Shown here in pieces: positions 37,350 through 47,616 of a stretch of DNA of 64,000 nucleotides. How positions within the stretch are numbered: position 1 is the stretch's first letter; each line of letters starts with the position of its first letter. The notes beneath the pieces were generated by a model. It was not told the origin of the DNA. It searched no databases and saw only the letters and a program-made list of their open reading frames with translations. This DNA comes from Fragum whitleyi (taxonomy: Eukaryota > Mollusca > Bivalvia > Cardiida > Cardiidae). Both the position numbers and the translations under genes were made by a program. The stretch is taken from positions 33,509,056-33,573,055 of the forward strand of contig OX411556.1 of assembly GCA_948146395.1 (NCBI GenBank), written 5' to 3'.

Positions 37350-40300
37350 GTTGTTGTTGTTGTTGTTGTTGTTTATTGTTTTTTTTGTTTATACCATTGG
37401 CATAAAGCTTTGCACGGGGTCTATCACAATAAAATTTTCAAATGAAATATGTATAATACAAAAGAAATATGTGTAACCCAAAAAATAAGACTATATCTAA
37501 AAAGCAGCTTGTTTTTAAGACCGACTAAGTATTTTTTTCTTGAGAAAACTCGTTAAAATTTTCAATTAAATACGCACATTGTTTATGCATCTAAAAGACG
37601 ACCTCCTATTCAAAATTAAAATCAGGATAATCATATGTTTCAGTGTAAATTCTATTTTTCTTTAAAGCTTTCGGTGGTTTATCGAGAAATAACGGTAGAT
37701 TATCACTTGATAATCTCACCGCAAAAGCAGTAAAATTATCAAAACTTAAACGCTGCGTCTGTGCATTTCATCCTATCTGACGTCATCTATACGGGGCGAA
37801 ATTAGTGACGTCACAATGAACGTTGCATAGCAATCACGTGCAAAATGAAGTGCTTTACGAAAATATGACCTAGAAATTTCACATATTGTCTCATTTTTGC
37901 AATAAAAAATAGAATAATCGTTTGTTTTTCGATAAGATCGATTAATATTTCATTTCGTGAACAATAAAAGCTATATTTTCACTCATAGCTCTGCCACTCG
38001 TGAAAATATAGCTTTTTTTTCACTCAATAAAATATAAATCGATCTTACACTGAAACAAACGATTATCTTCTATTTATTTCACCGAGTGAACAATGAAATC
38101 CTTATAATTTCGAAAGTGAAAGTATAGCTTTCATTCTTCACAATATGAAATACTAATCGATCTTAATCGAAAAACAACCATTATTATTCTTCTTTGCAAA
38201 AGTGAGACAAAATGTGAAGTTTAAGGACAAATTTTCTTTGAGCGCTTCATTTTGCACGTGATTGCTATGCAACGTACGTGTTTAACTCTTTTTTGGCTCC
38301 ACTAAGATAACTTCAGATATGGGGGAAATGAAGGAAGGAAGGTTTAAATTTTTTATATTTCCACTGTAAAGTTTATCAAATGGTATTCTACAATCTGTTA
38401 ATACGAATTTATTAGCTCACCTCAGCACATCGTGCTCAAGGTGAGCTTTTGTGATCATTGAATGGCCGTCGTCCGTCCTCCGTCGTGCGCCGTGTGTCGT
38501 CATGCGTCAACAATTGAAGTGTTTACACTCTAGAGGCCACAATTATTGTCCAATCTTCATGAAACTTGGACAGAATGTTTGTCAGGTCACAAGGATTAAC
38601 CCTATTGAAAATGGGAAGGATCCATGCCATATCATAGGAAAAGGGGCCTAAATGACAATTTTCTTGTTTACTGTTTAGAGGCCACAAATATGATCCAATT
38701 TTCATGAAACTTAGTCAGAATGTCTGTCAGGTCACAAGGATTAAGCCTATTGAAAATGGGAAGGATATGTACAATTATTGTCCAATCTTCATGAAACTTG
38801 GACAGAATGTTTGTCAGGTCACAAGGATTAACCCTATTGAAAATGGGAAGGATCCATGCCATATCATAGGAAAAGGGGCATAAATGTCAATTTTCTTGTT
38901 TACTGTTTAGAGGCCACAAATATGATCCAATTTTCATGAAACTTAGTCAGAATGTTTGTAAGGTCACAAGGATTAAGCCTATTGAAAATGGGGAAAAGGG
39001 GCCTTAATGACAACTTTCTTGTTTTCACTCTAGAGGCCACAAAAATGGTCCAATCTGCATGTAACTTGGTCAGAATGATTGTCAGGTCACAAGGATTAAC
39101 CCTTTTGAAAATCGGAAGGGTCCATGCCATATCACAGGAAAAGGGGCCTTAATGACAATTTTCTTGTTTACACTCTAGAGGCCACAAAATTGGCCCAATC
39201 TGCATGTTCCTTGGTCAGAATGATTGTCAGGTCACAAGGATTAACCCTTTTGAAAATCGGAAGGGTCCATGCCATATCACAGGAAAAGGGGCCTTAATGA
39301 CTATTTTCTTGTTTACACTCTAGAGGCCACAAATATTGTCCAATCTTCATGAAACTTGGTCATAATGTTTGACAGGTCACAAAGATGAACCCTACTGAAA
39401 ATTTGAAGGATCCATGCCATATCACGGGAAAAGGGGCCTTAATGACAATTTTATTGTTTACTTTTTAGAGGCCACAAATATGATCCAATTTTCATGAAAC
39501 TTGGTCAGAATGTTTGTCAGGTCAATAGGATGAATCCTAACGAAAATGGGAAGGATCTGTGCTTTGCCACTGGAAAAGGGGCTTTAATGACAAATTTCCT
39601 GTTACTTGATGTGATGTCAAAGTGATCAAAGAGAGTCAGGTGAGCGATCTAGGACCATCATGGTCCTCTTGTTTTAGTCCCATTGCTACGAAAGCTTAAG
39701 CTTATAGAATCGCTCTCGAACACCCAATCGTGATGTTTTCACGTCCCTGAGAGAGAGGCAGTGGCTTGAACCCACTTGTACATAATTCTACAGCTGGATG
39801 AACTTGGGCTGACTATTGATTTTCCCAAACAGCCACCTCGGCGATGGTTGGGCTCGAACCTTGGACCTCCCGGTGACGGGTCAAGTGCATTTACCACTAG
39901 GCCACCGAGGCAGTCTATCGGTTATACAGGGGTTTTATTCAAGATATGGCCCTTTGGCGTACTTTTTGGCCCCACTTGCTCCAATTTTTAACTCGTCCAA
40001 GATATGATAAAGGCAAACACCTTGTGCTCAGGTCAGCTTAAAAAATCGTTATAGTAAATTGTTTCAGAGTTTATAAAGTAAGCATTTTCATAATCAAGAA
40101 TAAAATGAATAGATCATTCCTTCTTTTCATAACCTGATGTTGATCTTTTTTTTAAGGAAAAAGGCACAGATTTTTTAAAGAAAGGAAATAAAATATCAAT
40201 TTGGACGAAAAAAGCGATATGTATTAACTCCCTTGAAATCCATTCATTACTCGCTCCACACAATATCATTCAAAATACATTTCCCAAATCATTCAACTTG

Positions 40301-43300
40301 AAATTTGCACGATGTTTCTAAATGTGTGCAAAAAAAACGAGGATGATTATTATAGATGATAGAAATTACATTGAAACTAACATTATAAGAACACTGGATT
40401 ACATGTGAAAACGTTTATTCTCTATATTGTCTTCTCAGTATGTTATTAATAACTATTCCAGATTTAGAAAATGGCGGCATACATGACTATTTACGATTAT
40501 ATGAAAACGCATCCAGAATGATTCATGGTAATACAAACAGTCACGGCGATACCGATGAATACAACAATCTGATTACAGGTATCTAACATACAAAGGATGC
40601 ATCCAATTAATCCTAAGAAGGCGTCCAATTTCATATTCACTAAAATTAGCACAAACATTTGTTTTCTTGTGTTTTCTTTAAACATCTTCTCCTCCTAAAC
40701 CGGTGGCCAATCTTGATGAACTTGGCAGGGATGTTCCTTGGGTCAAGTTCTACCAGAGTTATTCAAATAAATGAAATCAGTCCTTAACTCTCCCTTTACC
40801 CTTAACAAAAAAGGTGAACATAGGAAAATCTTCAAAAATATATTTCTCTGAAACCAAAAGGCAGACAGCTTTCATATTTAGTACGTGGCATCATCCAGTG
40901 GACCTCTACCAATTTTCTTCATATCGAGACCCTTGGGTCAATTTTGGGCTTCACCCTGGCGTATCCCTTTTTACATAGAAAATCTTCAAAAATCATCTTC
41001 TCTGAAACAATAAGACAGAGAGCCTTTATATTTTGATATGTAGCATATTCTAGTGGACCTTCACCAGTTTTGTTCATATCATATCCCTGGGTTCATATCT
41101 GGACTCTGAATGGCTCCCCAACCCATATTTTACATAGACATCAAGGAGGAAATCTTAAAAACCTATTCTCTGAAACACGAAGGCAGGGACTTTTCTTAAT
41201 AGTTTCAATTAATTGAATTTCACAAGTTTGTTTGTTACAAGCTCCTATCCTTATATAAGGGCTGTGCCCAGGCATATCCTTTTTACTCTTGGCTGAAAAC
41301 ATTCTATGGTATTGATCATATGTAAAAATAATCTCCTAGTTGACATCTGCCAATTTAATAAATGTGATGCCCAAGGGGTCAATGAGATTCAGGTGAGCGA
41401 TCTAGGACCATCGTGGTCCTCTTGTTTTCGATTTTTTGCCAGATTTGTAAATTACCGATGGGTTTCTTTAACATTTAGCTGATTGCATGTATAAAATAGG
41501 CTGGATGGATTTTTGCTGTTTTAGGGGATGCCACACCATATATGAACCTTTGGTGGAAATCGTCACACAAAGATAGAAGTGGATTAAAGGCCGGATTTAG
41601 TATTCTAGATTATATCTATCACATTGTACCCAAAGCGAGGATAATCGTCATTTTCAGGGATCCAGTTGAAAGGTATTTGTTAAATATCATTTCCCAGTTG
41701 AAAGGTATATGTCAAATATCATTTCCCAGTTGAAAGATATATGTAAAATATCATATCTCAGTTGAAAGGCATATGTAAAATAGCATTTCCAGGTTGAAAG
41801 GTATTTGTTATATAACATTTCCCAGTTGGAAGGTATTTGTTAAATATCATATCTCAGTTGAAAAAAAAAAAATATATCTCAGTTGAAAGGTATATGTTAA
41901 ATATCATTTCCCAGTTGAAAGGCATTTGTTTAACATCATTTTTCAGTTGAAAGGTATTTGTTAAATATCATTTCCCAGTTGAAAGGTATTTGTTAAATAT
42001 CATTTCCCAGTTCAAAGGTATTTGTTAAATATCATTTCACAGTTGAAAGGCATTTCTTAAATATCATTTCCCAGTTAAAAGGTAAATGTTATATATCATT
42101 TCATGAAATAATACAGGTGAATTTTTAGAATGGTATACTGAACCGCCAAAAAAGAGATAATAAAGAAAATTTGCATCAAAGAACAGAAGGCTCTTTATTA
42201 AAAAAAAGCCCCATCGTACTATAGAAAGCGAAAATAAGTTTACTTTGGGGGCAGTTTTGCTTCATGGAGAATTTGAGGGTCGATCGCTCTAAACGACTTA
42301 TGCGTTTGAAAATAAAGCTCAGTTGCGTCTCCTTATAACCTCCAGGTAGGCGGCAACGTCGGTTCGATAAAAAACTGATTTTATCTAGATATTTTGGCTA
42401 AAACTACTTCTGTTATCATTCATTTTATGGTGTCGATATGAAAGAACCGAAGGTTAATGCAAAACGTTCCCTTGACGTCCAATGTTCGCGAAAAAAACAC
42501 GGATGGCTGACACCGGGTCTCACGGGAAAGATCCTGTGATTAAAAAGACATGTGGGTATCTCTCCTTTCTTTTTCTGTCCGCTTACGACTGATGATATCT
42601 CTCATCACCAAGAAAGATATTTCATAGAGACGTCATTCCGTTCGCATTTTTAAGTTCCTACCATGCCACGTTTGTAGCATTGTCTGTCAAAAACAGTTGC
42701 GTCAAGCTCAAGTACGACTTTTATATTTTAGCACTAAGGTGAAAAGAACAAATTACCTAGTCTGTATAAGTTAGTTAGCATTTATGTTACATATTCAAGC
42801 ACGGTGATCATTTATCATTACGCAAAGTAACCTCTGTGCATCGGCATTGGTTAGCTAAGAGGAAGAAGGGCACGAAATGTATTTAAACATGTTCAATTAT
42901 TATCTAAAAAACTAACTTTTTTGTGTTCAGTTTATGTAAAATGCAAATCGAAAAATAACAATTTACCTCGCTTAAGTCCCCTTGATCTGATCAGTCTTTA
43001 GAAGTATTAGAAGTTACATTTTTAATGACATCATTACGTCATTTAAAGCAAGTGAATTGACGCTATATGTCATTGACTTAGGTTTTATTATAACAAAAAG
43101 GCTAAATTAGCCAAAGAAACGTTTTTATAATACTTTGGAGTTTGTCGGAAAAAAATGTTATAAATGCGGTACACTATCAATTTTGTTTACGAACCGCTGC
43201 TGAATTTACTACATCAAGGAATAAGATCACCGTCTTCAGCTATACTTTTCAATAGGTAAAATATGATGACTTTTTATCCATTTACTACTTAAGAATGCCC

Positions 43301-46300
43301 AAAGTTGTTAGGTTTTTTTTTTTGTTTGTTTGGTTTGGGTTTTTTTTTTTTGTTTGTTTGTTTGTTTGTTTTTTGGAAAAAAAAAAAACAAAAAACAAAA
43401 AAAAAAAAACAACAAAGAAATATTGCTGAAAGAAGATGACTATTATATGAAATCATTAAAAATGTATCGGCCAAGGTCAATGTAATATTTGAAATATGTA
43501 CTTTAATAGGGGATTTAACGGGACGAGAGTTTTCTGATTTATCCACGCGTTGTCGCCGTAAGCGTATAACGATGTAAAAACGTAAATTGTATGCATTTAT
43601 AGGCTCACTTGATAGCATTTCTATACTCTTGGCTCGGTTTTGATCAGCTAATCTCAAACAAGCCCTGTGATCCCATATTTTTCTGACAAGCATTCACGAT
43701 TCCGCGGAACTTTAGGAAGCCCCAAAAACGAATATCCCTATATTACTTCACATTTACGTTCATTCAACTCTATCTGTAAATCTCAATAAGTGACGTCATA
43801 ATGAACGTTACATAGCTATTATATGAAAAAGACGCACATCTAGAAAATTTGTCCTAAAAGATCGACATTTTGTGTCATTTTTTTTGCATTAAAGAAATAA
43901 TTTATCGTTTGATATTCGGGTAAGATTGATTGATATTTTATATAGATTGCAACAAAGGTTACTACCCCACTCGTTTTTGTTGTATATATAAATATGAATA
44001 TAAATCGATTTTACACTGAAAGAAACGAATATCTCCCATATTTCTCTGTGGAGATAATTTTAAGCCTGCAACAAGATCGAATGTTAATCGTATAAATATC
44101 TCGGAAAGTTGATTCAGGTGGCGTGTTCGAAATATATCTCGAAATCATATATACTTCCAGAAGATGAATATACGTATTCTTTTGTAGATTGTATGCACAT
44201 TACTGTAAACGCTCTGAAGCAGGCGCAGATCCTGGTTGGCCAAGCCAAAGACATTTCCATGAGAGATCACGTCGAGCCATAACGACCTATAACAAGTTAT
44301 TTAGACAAATGACCTTACGGGATTGTCTGTACAACGAAGAGGCCCAGAAATTCACAAATGTAAGTTTAGTTATAATTCATTCCAGCTTTAAAGAATTGAT
44401 GTGAGTCCTAATTGTTTTTATTGGACTAATAGAAAAGCATCAAAAGATACTCGTGTTTGTAAGATATGCAAAAGACAGATTGTTTTTATACTTTAGTCAA
44501 AAAATGAAGCATATCACCCTTACGTTCAAAGCACTAAAGGCACTGATTGTAGACGTTTCTATTGTCATACTAGTTTGGTTGATCCATTCGTTGCGCAAAA
44601 AAGAAACTTCTCATTTAAAAAAGGATAAACGAAAAATGTCTCGACCCAGGTTCGCCAATTCCCAAACTGTTTTTGCATGTCCTACTTGTTCTTAAATATT
44701 ATATTTCATAAGCAAAATATATTTGGAAGAATACTAAATAAACTAATTATTATTTGTATTATGTTTGCTGTTCATGTAGCAAATTGAATTTTGGTGTTCC
44801 TATCTGAAAACTTAAATTATATCACCATTACTTTTGCGCGGTACAATTAGAGGGGTTACCTCACGATAGCTCTTAATAAGAATTGCAATTTGACCCTTAC
44901 CCCAGATAAACATTACAATACATACTGTACCTCGAATAACCAATACAATACATACTGTAGCGCAGTTGGTAAGGCATGAGACTTCAAATCTGGAAGTCAT
45001 GGGTTCGATCCTCGGTGGCGGCAGATATCCTTATCGACGCTTGTCTGTCACCAATGGGTAGATAATCGTGAACCTATGTGAGATAGCAGTCGGAGGCTAG
45101 GAAAGGGTGTAATGGTAGTACAGGTGAAAGAAATACCAGGAATCAATTGTTAGGTGCTCCGGCCGCCTCGATATAACTGCGAAATTGTTGAAAGCGGCTT
45201 AAAACCCATTCAAACAAAATACAATACATACTGTGTCCCTTCCCACTGTTGGTGGAGGGTGTTTATAGTGTGCCACTTCTCTTTCGCTTTATCTTAATGC
45301 ATTTTCTGGCTATGTCGCTGTCTGTCTGTGATATATCGACATTCATTTTTCCGAAAACTTGTTACTACACTTTTCAAGTTGCATGAAATACTAAATACAG
45401 CTTTTTATTATTGTGTGCACCGAGTGTCAGCGCTCTGCTTCCTGCCGTAAAAAAACTACATGAAATTGTATGCAATTTAAGCGATTTTGCTCCTAAGTAA
45501 TATGGGCAGCTGCTGGCTCGGATGAAATGTTGTTGTTGTACTGGTGTGAGAACAACACAGGAAGCAAATGGTAACTTAAACCGTCTACATGACATAACTT
45601 CAATGAATTTGTAAGAGACGATAATCAAAATTAACCAATCGGTCGATCATTTAATCAATATAATTTATCTGCATCCTTTTTCAGTTCAGCCTGATGTTTG
45701 GTTTCCACTATTTTTATTGGAATGAATTGACGAGTGTTTTTCCTCGAAGTCAGATTCTAGCCTTACATTACAAGCATTTGTTTACCAAAGAGACATTACA
45801 GCGAGTCTTCACATTTCTCGGAATGGGTAATTGCACTAATATCATCGTAAATTTGAAATTCACTCCCCTCATTAAGCGTTCCATTCATACATTTCAATTA
45901 CTGACCCAGAGCACTCTAAATAGCTCCAAAATTACTCTAAAGGACAACAAAATCGTTCAAAATGATTTACATTTCATTCAATATCGATTAATTGTTGCGC
46001 TAATTTATTGACTCTTATGGATTTTAAAACATCTGACTGGTTTGTGAAGATATTTTAACAGAAAGATACACAAACAGCATAGTAGGTATATTTTATTAAC
46101 ATATCACTCATTTTGTAAAATTGGACGAAATTAGAGATATAATATTACCTTTCCTTGAATTTTGCTCGAAACTCACTCGTCGCACTCATTTAGTTTCATT
46201 CGAATATCATTCCAAAATCATTCACCTTGTCAATTTCCTTATGTTGTTATTTGTATTTTGTGTGTGATTAAATATTTCATTGGGGGAATCCTAACTTCCT

Positions 46301-47616
46301 CATTTTCTTTTGTGCTTATCTGTGGTTTATCCATGAATAAGGGTAGATTATCATTTTGATACATTCACTCTCGAACTAGTGACATTATCAATATCAAATA
46401 CTTATACCCAACATTCGTTTATCTTTCTCTATCTGATGTCATCTAAGCGGGGGCAAATAAGCGACGCCATCATGAAAGTTGAATAGCTGTCATGGGCAAA
46501 ATGACGCGCTTTAAGATTTTTTTTCATAAATTTCATATTAAAGAAATAGAATAATAGTTTATTTTTCGAGTAAGATCAATTGATATTTCATTTCGTGAAC
46601 AACAAAAGTTATATTTTTACTCATGGCTACACCACTCGTAAAATATAGCTTTTGTTGTTCACTAAATGAATTATAAATCGATCTTATACTGAAAAAACGA
46701 TTATCCTTATAACATCTAGAGTCGGTCAGGTTAACGTAGCTTTTGTTACCAACTAACGATTTGTTAATCTGTCAGATTCGTGTATTTAATGGTTGGAAAG
46801 AACTTTTCCTTCCCCAACACAAATTAGTCATATTTTTTTGATAGCACAATAATTGCATAATTCAAACTTTATTTAATAGATTTTTAATATTATTACAGCT
46901 CATACCTTTATAAATTTATTAACTGATTTATTTAATTTATCGCATTTTTCAAATATTTATTTTTTTTGATTTGACCTCAATTGAGGGAATGAAGATACGC
47001 TCAGAGCTCTACGTAAATTTAACGACTTGCTACGTTGAAGCATAGCCACGATAGCTACGTGTATATATCAACAATTTAGAGTTAGGCGTCAAAATAAATT
47101 TTAGATAGGTGATGATAGTTGTTTGATACCCACGTAAACACGCTAATCTATACATCATTCATAATCTGGGACCTGTTTTACTTAACATCTCACGATCATT
47201 TTTTGCGTAAATCAAAAATTAAGATTTTTGCTGCAGTAATCACTAAATATTGAATTCTGCCATGTATTATCTCATTGTAATACAATGAAATATTGCAAGG
47301 CTAAATCTAATAATGAATGAAAACACCAGGTGCGATTTGTGATTTCGACTTACGATTATTTGTTTCGTAAGAAGTTTAGTAAAACTGGTCCATGGGCTTA
47401 ATCATGACAGTTGCTTTAATTACAGGTAATCCGGGACCAAATGTTTGGTACAGAATTCGATTACTTCAAGCCGCTGGTGAAGGGTTCGGTCCTTGCGGCG
47501 ATCGAAAAATTTACTGGCGAACGCGTGTTCTTCTTCGTGATTTTTATGCACCCTACAACGAAATGATGTATGACCTTACGCAAGACAAAGACTTTCTATA
47601 TCCATTGAATAAATAA
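35649..47616 (+). CDS. CHST15-like: CHST15-like carbohydrate sulfotransferase (seven exons)
   Basis: Exons are 35649-35909, 37016-37217, 40462-40578, 41525-41672, 44188-44359, 45685-45826 and 47426-47616. All introns are GT-AG, and the junction phases agree and sum to 1,233 bases (410 residues plus stop). The layout is a short cytosolic tail, one membrane anchor (about 14-28), a stem rich in Glu/Gln and a lumenal sulfotransferase domain from about 110. Family marks are WFYLVG...SGT (113-124), GDATPY (194-199), the 3'-phosphate motif IIVIFRDPVERLY (233-245) and LLRDFYAPYN near the C terminus. The family uses PAPS to sulfate glycosaminoglycan or other glycans in the Golgi; substrate here is unknown. 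At 410 residues it is shorter than human CHST15, mainly in the stem. Odd: the P-loop Lys is Glu121 and the 3'-motif Ser is Ala246. The start is the first ATG after an in-frame stop at 35622. Confidence 0.9.
35919..36242. mobile_element. MITE family A copy in intron 1
   Basis: TCAATAACATCGTGAACTTG starts it and GTCAATTTCACGATATCATC ends it; GGGGGGTAATCCAATATCGG lies in the middle. It begins right behind the exon 1 donor. A family E left end (TGTGACCCGTCACGCGAAGA) follows at 36251. Confidence 0.7.
37016..37217 (+). CDS. CHST15-like: Sulfotransferase exon 2: 5'-PAPS region
   Basis: Residues 88-154 plus one base. The acceptor is TTGTTCCAG and the donor GTAAAG. It holds the glycosylation site NES (103-105), the PAPS loop region WFYLVGGIESGTKLLYR (113-129) and AIMQHPEAVY. 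Where the family usually has PKxGTT this protein has IESGTK, and where it usually has KEPHFW it has EEANFF (143-148). Confidence 0.88.
37261..37376. repeat. ATT/TTG microsatellite in intron 2
   Basis: A degenerate TTATAA run passes into about ten ATT units and then about eight TTG units, starting only 43 bases after exon 2. Confidence 0.9.
37650..38074. mobile_element. Foldback MITE family B in intron 2
   Basis: CGGTGGTTTATCGAGAAATA, the CRE-like pair (TGACGTCATC, TGACGTCACA) and the long hairpin ending CAAACGATTATCTTC. Confidence 0.75.
38075..38285. mobile_element. Inverted partial family B copy
   Basis: Directly after the previous copy, family B sequence runs in the opposite direction: GAAAAACAACCATTATTATT, then GTGAGACAAAATGTGAAG and CACGTGATTGCTATGCAACG are reverse complements of its middle. 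This makes a head-to-head pair. Confidence 0.6.
38411..39675 (-). mobile_element. Family D element with seven to eight internal tandem repeats
   Basis: Ends are TTAGCTCACCTCAGCACATC, with CGTGCTCAAGGTGAGC, at left and GGACCATCATGGTCCTCTTG at right; the plus-sense relative is at 62530. Inside, a ~145-base unit (TCTAGAGGCCACAAATAT, CATGAAACTTGGTCAGAATG, GTCAGGTCACAAGGATTAAC, GGAAAAGGGGCCTTAATGAC) repeats in tandem, with one truncated unit near 38770. The 60-76 codon frames here are repeat-derived. Confidence 0.75.
39690..39915 (-). mobile_element. tRNA-like SINE head on the minus strand
   Basis: On the minus strand 39915-39836 reads GCCTCGGTGGCCTAGTGGTA (A box) and CAAGGTTCGAGCCC (B box), with CCTCGG / CCGAGG as a possible acceptor stem. 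It differs from the main SINE family. It lacks a convincing full cloverleaf with a usable anticodon arm, so it is called a SINE or tRNA relic rather than a gene. Confidence 0.5.
40210..40320. mobile_element. MITE family A fragment in intron 2
   Basis: AACTCCCTTGAAATCCATTC, CATTACTCGCTCCACAC and TGAAATTTGCACGATGTTTC are the reverse complement of the family A left half. Confidence 0.5.
40462..40578 (+). CDS. CHST15-like: Sulfotransferase exon 3
   Basis: Phase 1 to phase 1, 117 bases, after AACTATTCCAG and before GTATCT. It encodes DLENGGIHDYLRLYENASRM and onward to DEYNNLIT (155-193). This is the segment between the PAPS loop and GDATP in the family, with a possible N-glycosylation site NAS (170-172). 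It overlaps only a chance minus-strand frame, so it is easily missed. Confidence 0.85.
40680..41430 (-). mobile_element. Family D-related element, second copy in intron 2/3
   Basis: It ends GAGCGATCTAGGACCATCGT plus GGTCCTCTTGTTTT as at 39675. Internal ~170-base units share TCTCTGAAAC, AAGGCAGACAGC and CTTCACC-type phrases. The opposite palindromic end is not clear. Confidence 0.5.
41525..41672 (+). CDS. CHST15-like: Sulfotransferase exon 4: GDATP and 3'-phosphate motif
   Basis: Residues 194 (part) to 243 (part). The acceptor is GCTGTTTTAG and the donor AAAG|GTATTTG. GDATPYMNLWW is followed by AGFSILDYIYHIVPKARIIV and IFRDPVER, the motif that contacts the 3'-phosphate of PAPS in this family. 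The last 12 bases of the exon are the first unit of the 32-base tandem array that follows. Confidence 0.9.
41661..42102. repeat. 32-base tandem array built on the exon 4 donor junction
   Basis: About 14 copies of CCCAGTTGAAAGGTATTTGT plus TAAATATCATTT. The first copy straddles the real exon/intron junction (GTTGAAAG|GTATTTG). Copies differ by scattered substitutions and one is shortened around an A run near 41861. Most copies keep a donor-like AAAGGTATTTG or AAAGGTATATG and an acceptor-like TTTCCCAG. Confidence 0.92.
43310..43415. repeat. T-rich to A-rich low-complexity foldback in intron 4
   Basis: Runs of T with GTTTGTTTG units are followed by runs of A with CAAAAAAC units, which can fold back. 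The 134-codon minus-strand frame across it is mostly Lys/Asn/Phe from this run. Confidence 0.8.
43790..44035. mobile_element. Partial family B element in intron 4
   Basis: GTGACGTCATAATGAACGTT, GTAAGATTGATTGATATTTT and CGATTTTACACTGAAAGAAA match the middle and right parts; the left part is gone. Confidence 0.55.
44188..44359 (+). CDS. CHST15-like: Sulfotransferase exon 5
   Basis: Completes Arg243 and encodes LYAHYCKRSEAG to EEAQKFTN (244-300). The acceptor is TCTTTTGTAG and the donor GTAAGT. The family normally has LYSDY or a similar Ser-bearing segment where this has LYAHY. The C-terminal half matches the helical region with RDCLYNEE. Confidence 0.88.
44948..45215 (+). mobile_element. tRNA-derived SINE, full copy, intron 5
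   Basis: The A box TGTAGCGCAGTTGGTAAGG and B box GGGTTCGATCCTCGG fit Pol III promoters. They are followed by GGCGGCAGATATCC, the body (TGTCTGTCACCAATGGGTAG, GTGAGATAGCAGTCGGAGGC, CCAGGAATCAATTGTTAGGT, CGATATAACTGCGAAATTG) and a CAAACAAAAT tail. An ACAATACATACTGT stretch lies at both ends (near 44944 and 45218) and may be the target duplication. Confidence 0.85.
45685..45826 (+). CDS. CHST15-like: Sulfotransferase exon 6
   Basis: Residues 301-347 plus one base, after CCTTTTTCAG and before GTAATT. FSLMFGFHYFYWNELTSVFP is the family's segment before the FP...ILxLxxE/KxL strand, followed by RSQILALHYKHLFTKETL and VFTFLGMG. Confidence 0.88.
46120..46265. mobile_element. MITE family A fragment in intron 6
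   Basis: TTACCTTTCCTTGAATTTTG, CGCACTCATTTAGTTTCATT and ACCTTGTCAATTTCCTTATG are the reverse complement of the family A left half. Confidence 0.5.
46311..46712. mobile_element. Foldback MITE family B in intron 6
   Basis: CTTATCTGTGGTTTATCCAT, a decayed CRE pair (TGATGTCATC, CGACGCCATC) and the long hairpin ending TGAAAAAACGATTATCC. Confidence 0.65.
47426..47616 (+). CDS. CHST15-like: Sulfotransferase exon 7, C terminus and stop
   Basis: Residues 348-410, from TTAATTACAG. It encodes NPGPNVWYRIRLLQ, the family's C-terminal TRxLLRDFYxPYN element (TRVLLRDFYAPYNEMMYDL) and QDKDFLYPLNK before TAA at 47614. The last two codons spell AATAAA, a poly(A) signal word. From about 47567 the exon is the first unit of a 48-base tandem repeat. 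Confidence 0.9.

Noticed and set aside
37218..37405. Continuation of the exon 2 frame into Tyr/Asn and Cys strings
   Set aside because: This is the ATT/TTG microsatellite after a good donor site; exon 2 ends at 37217 and joins exon 3 in phase.
38411..39675. CRISPR-like or satellite array
   Set aside because: Units are ~145 bases, imperfect, and lie between family D ends within an animal gene's intron; no short direct repeats with unique spacers.
39836..39915. tRNA gene on the minus strand
   Set aside because: A and B boxes and a partial acceptor stem are present, but no convincing complete cloverleaf was found; more likely a SINE head.
43289..43693. 134-codon minus-strand open frame
   Set aside because: About a third of it is a T-run/A-run low-complexity foldback giving Phe/Lys/Asn strings. 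It lies in a sulfotransferase intron and has no domain.
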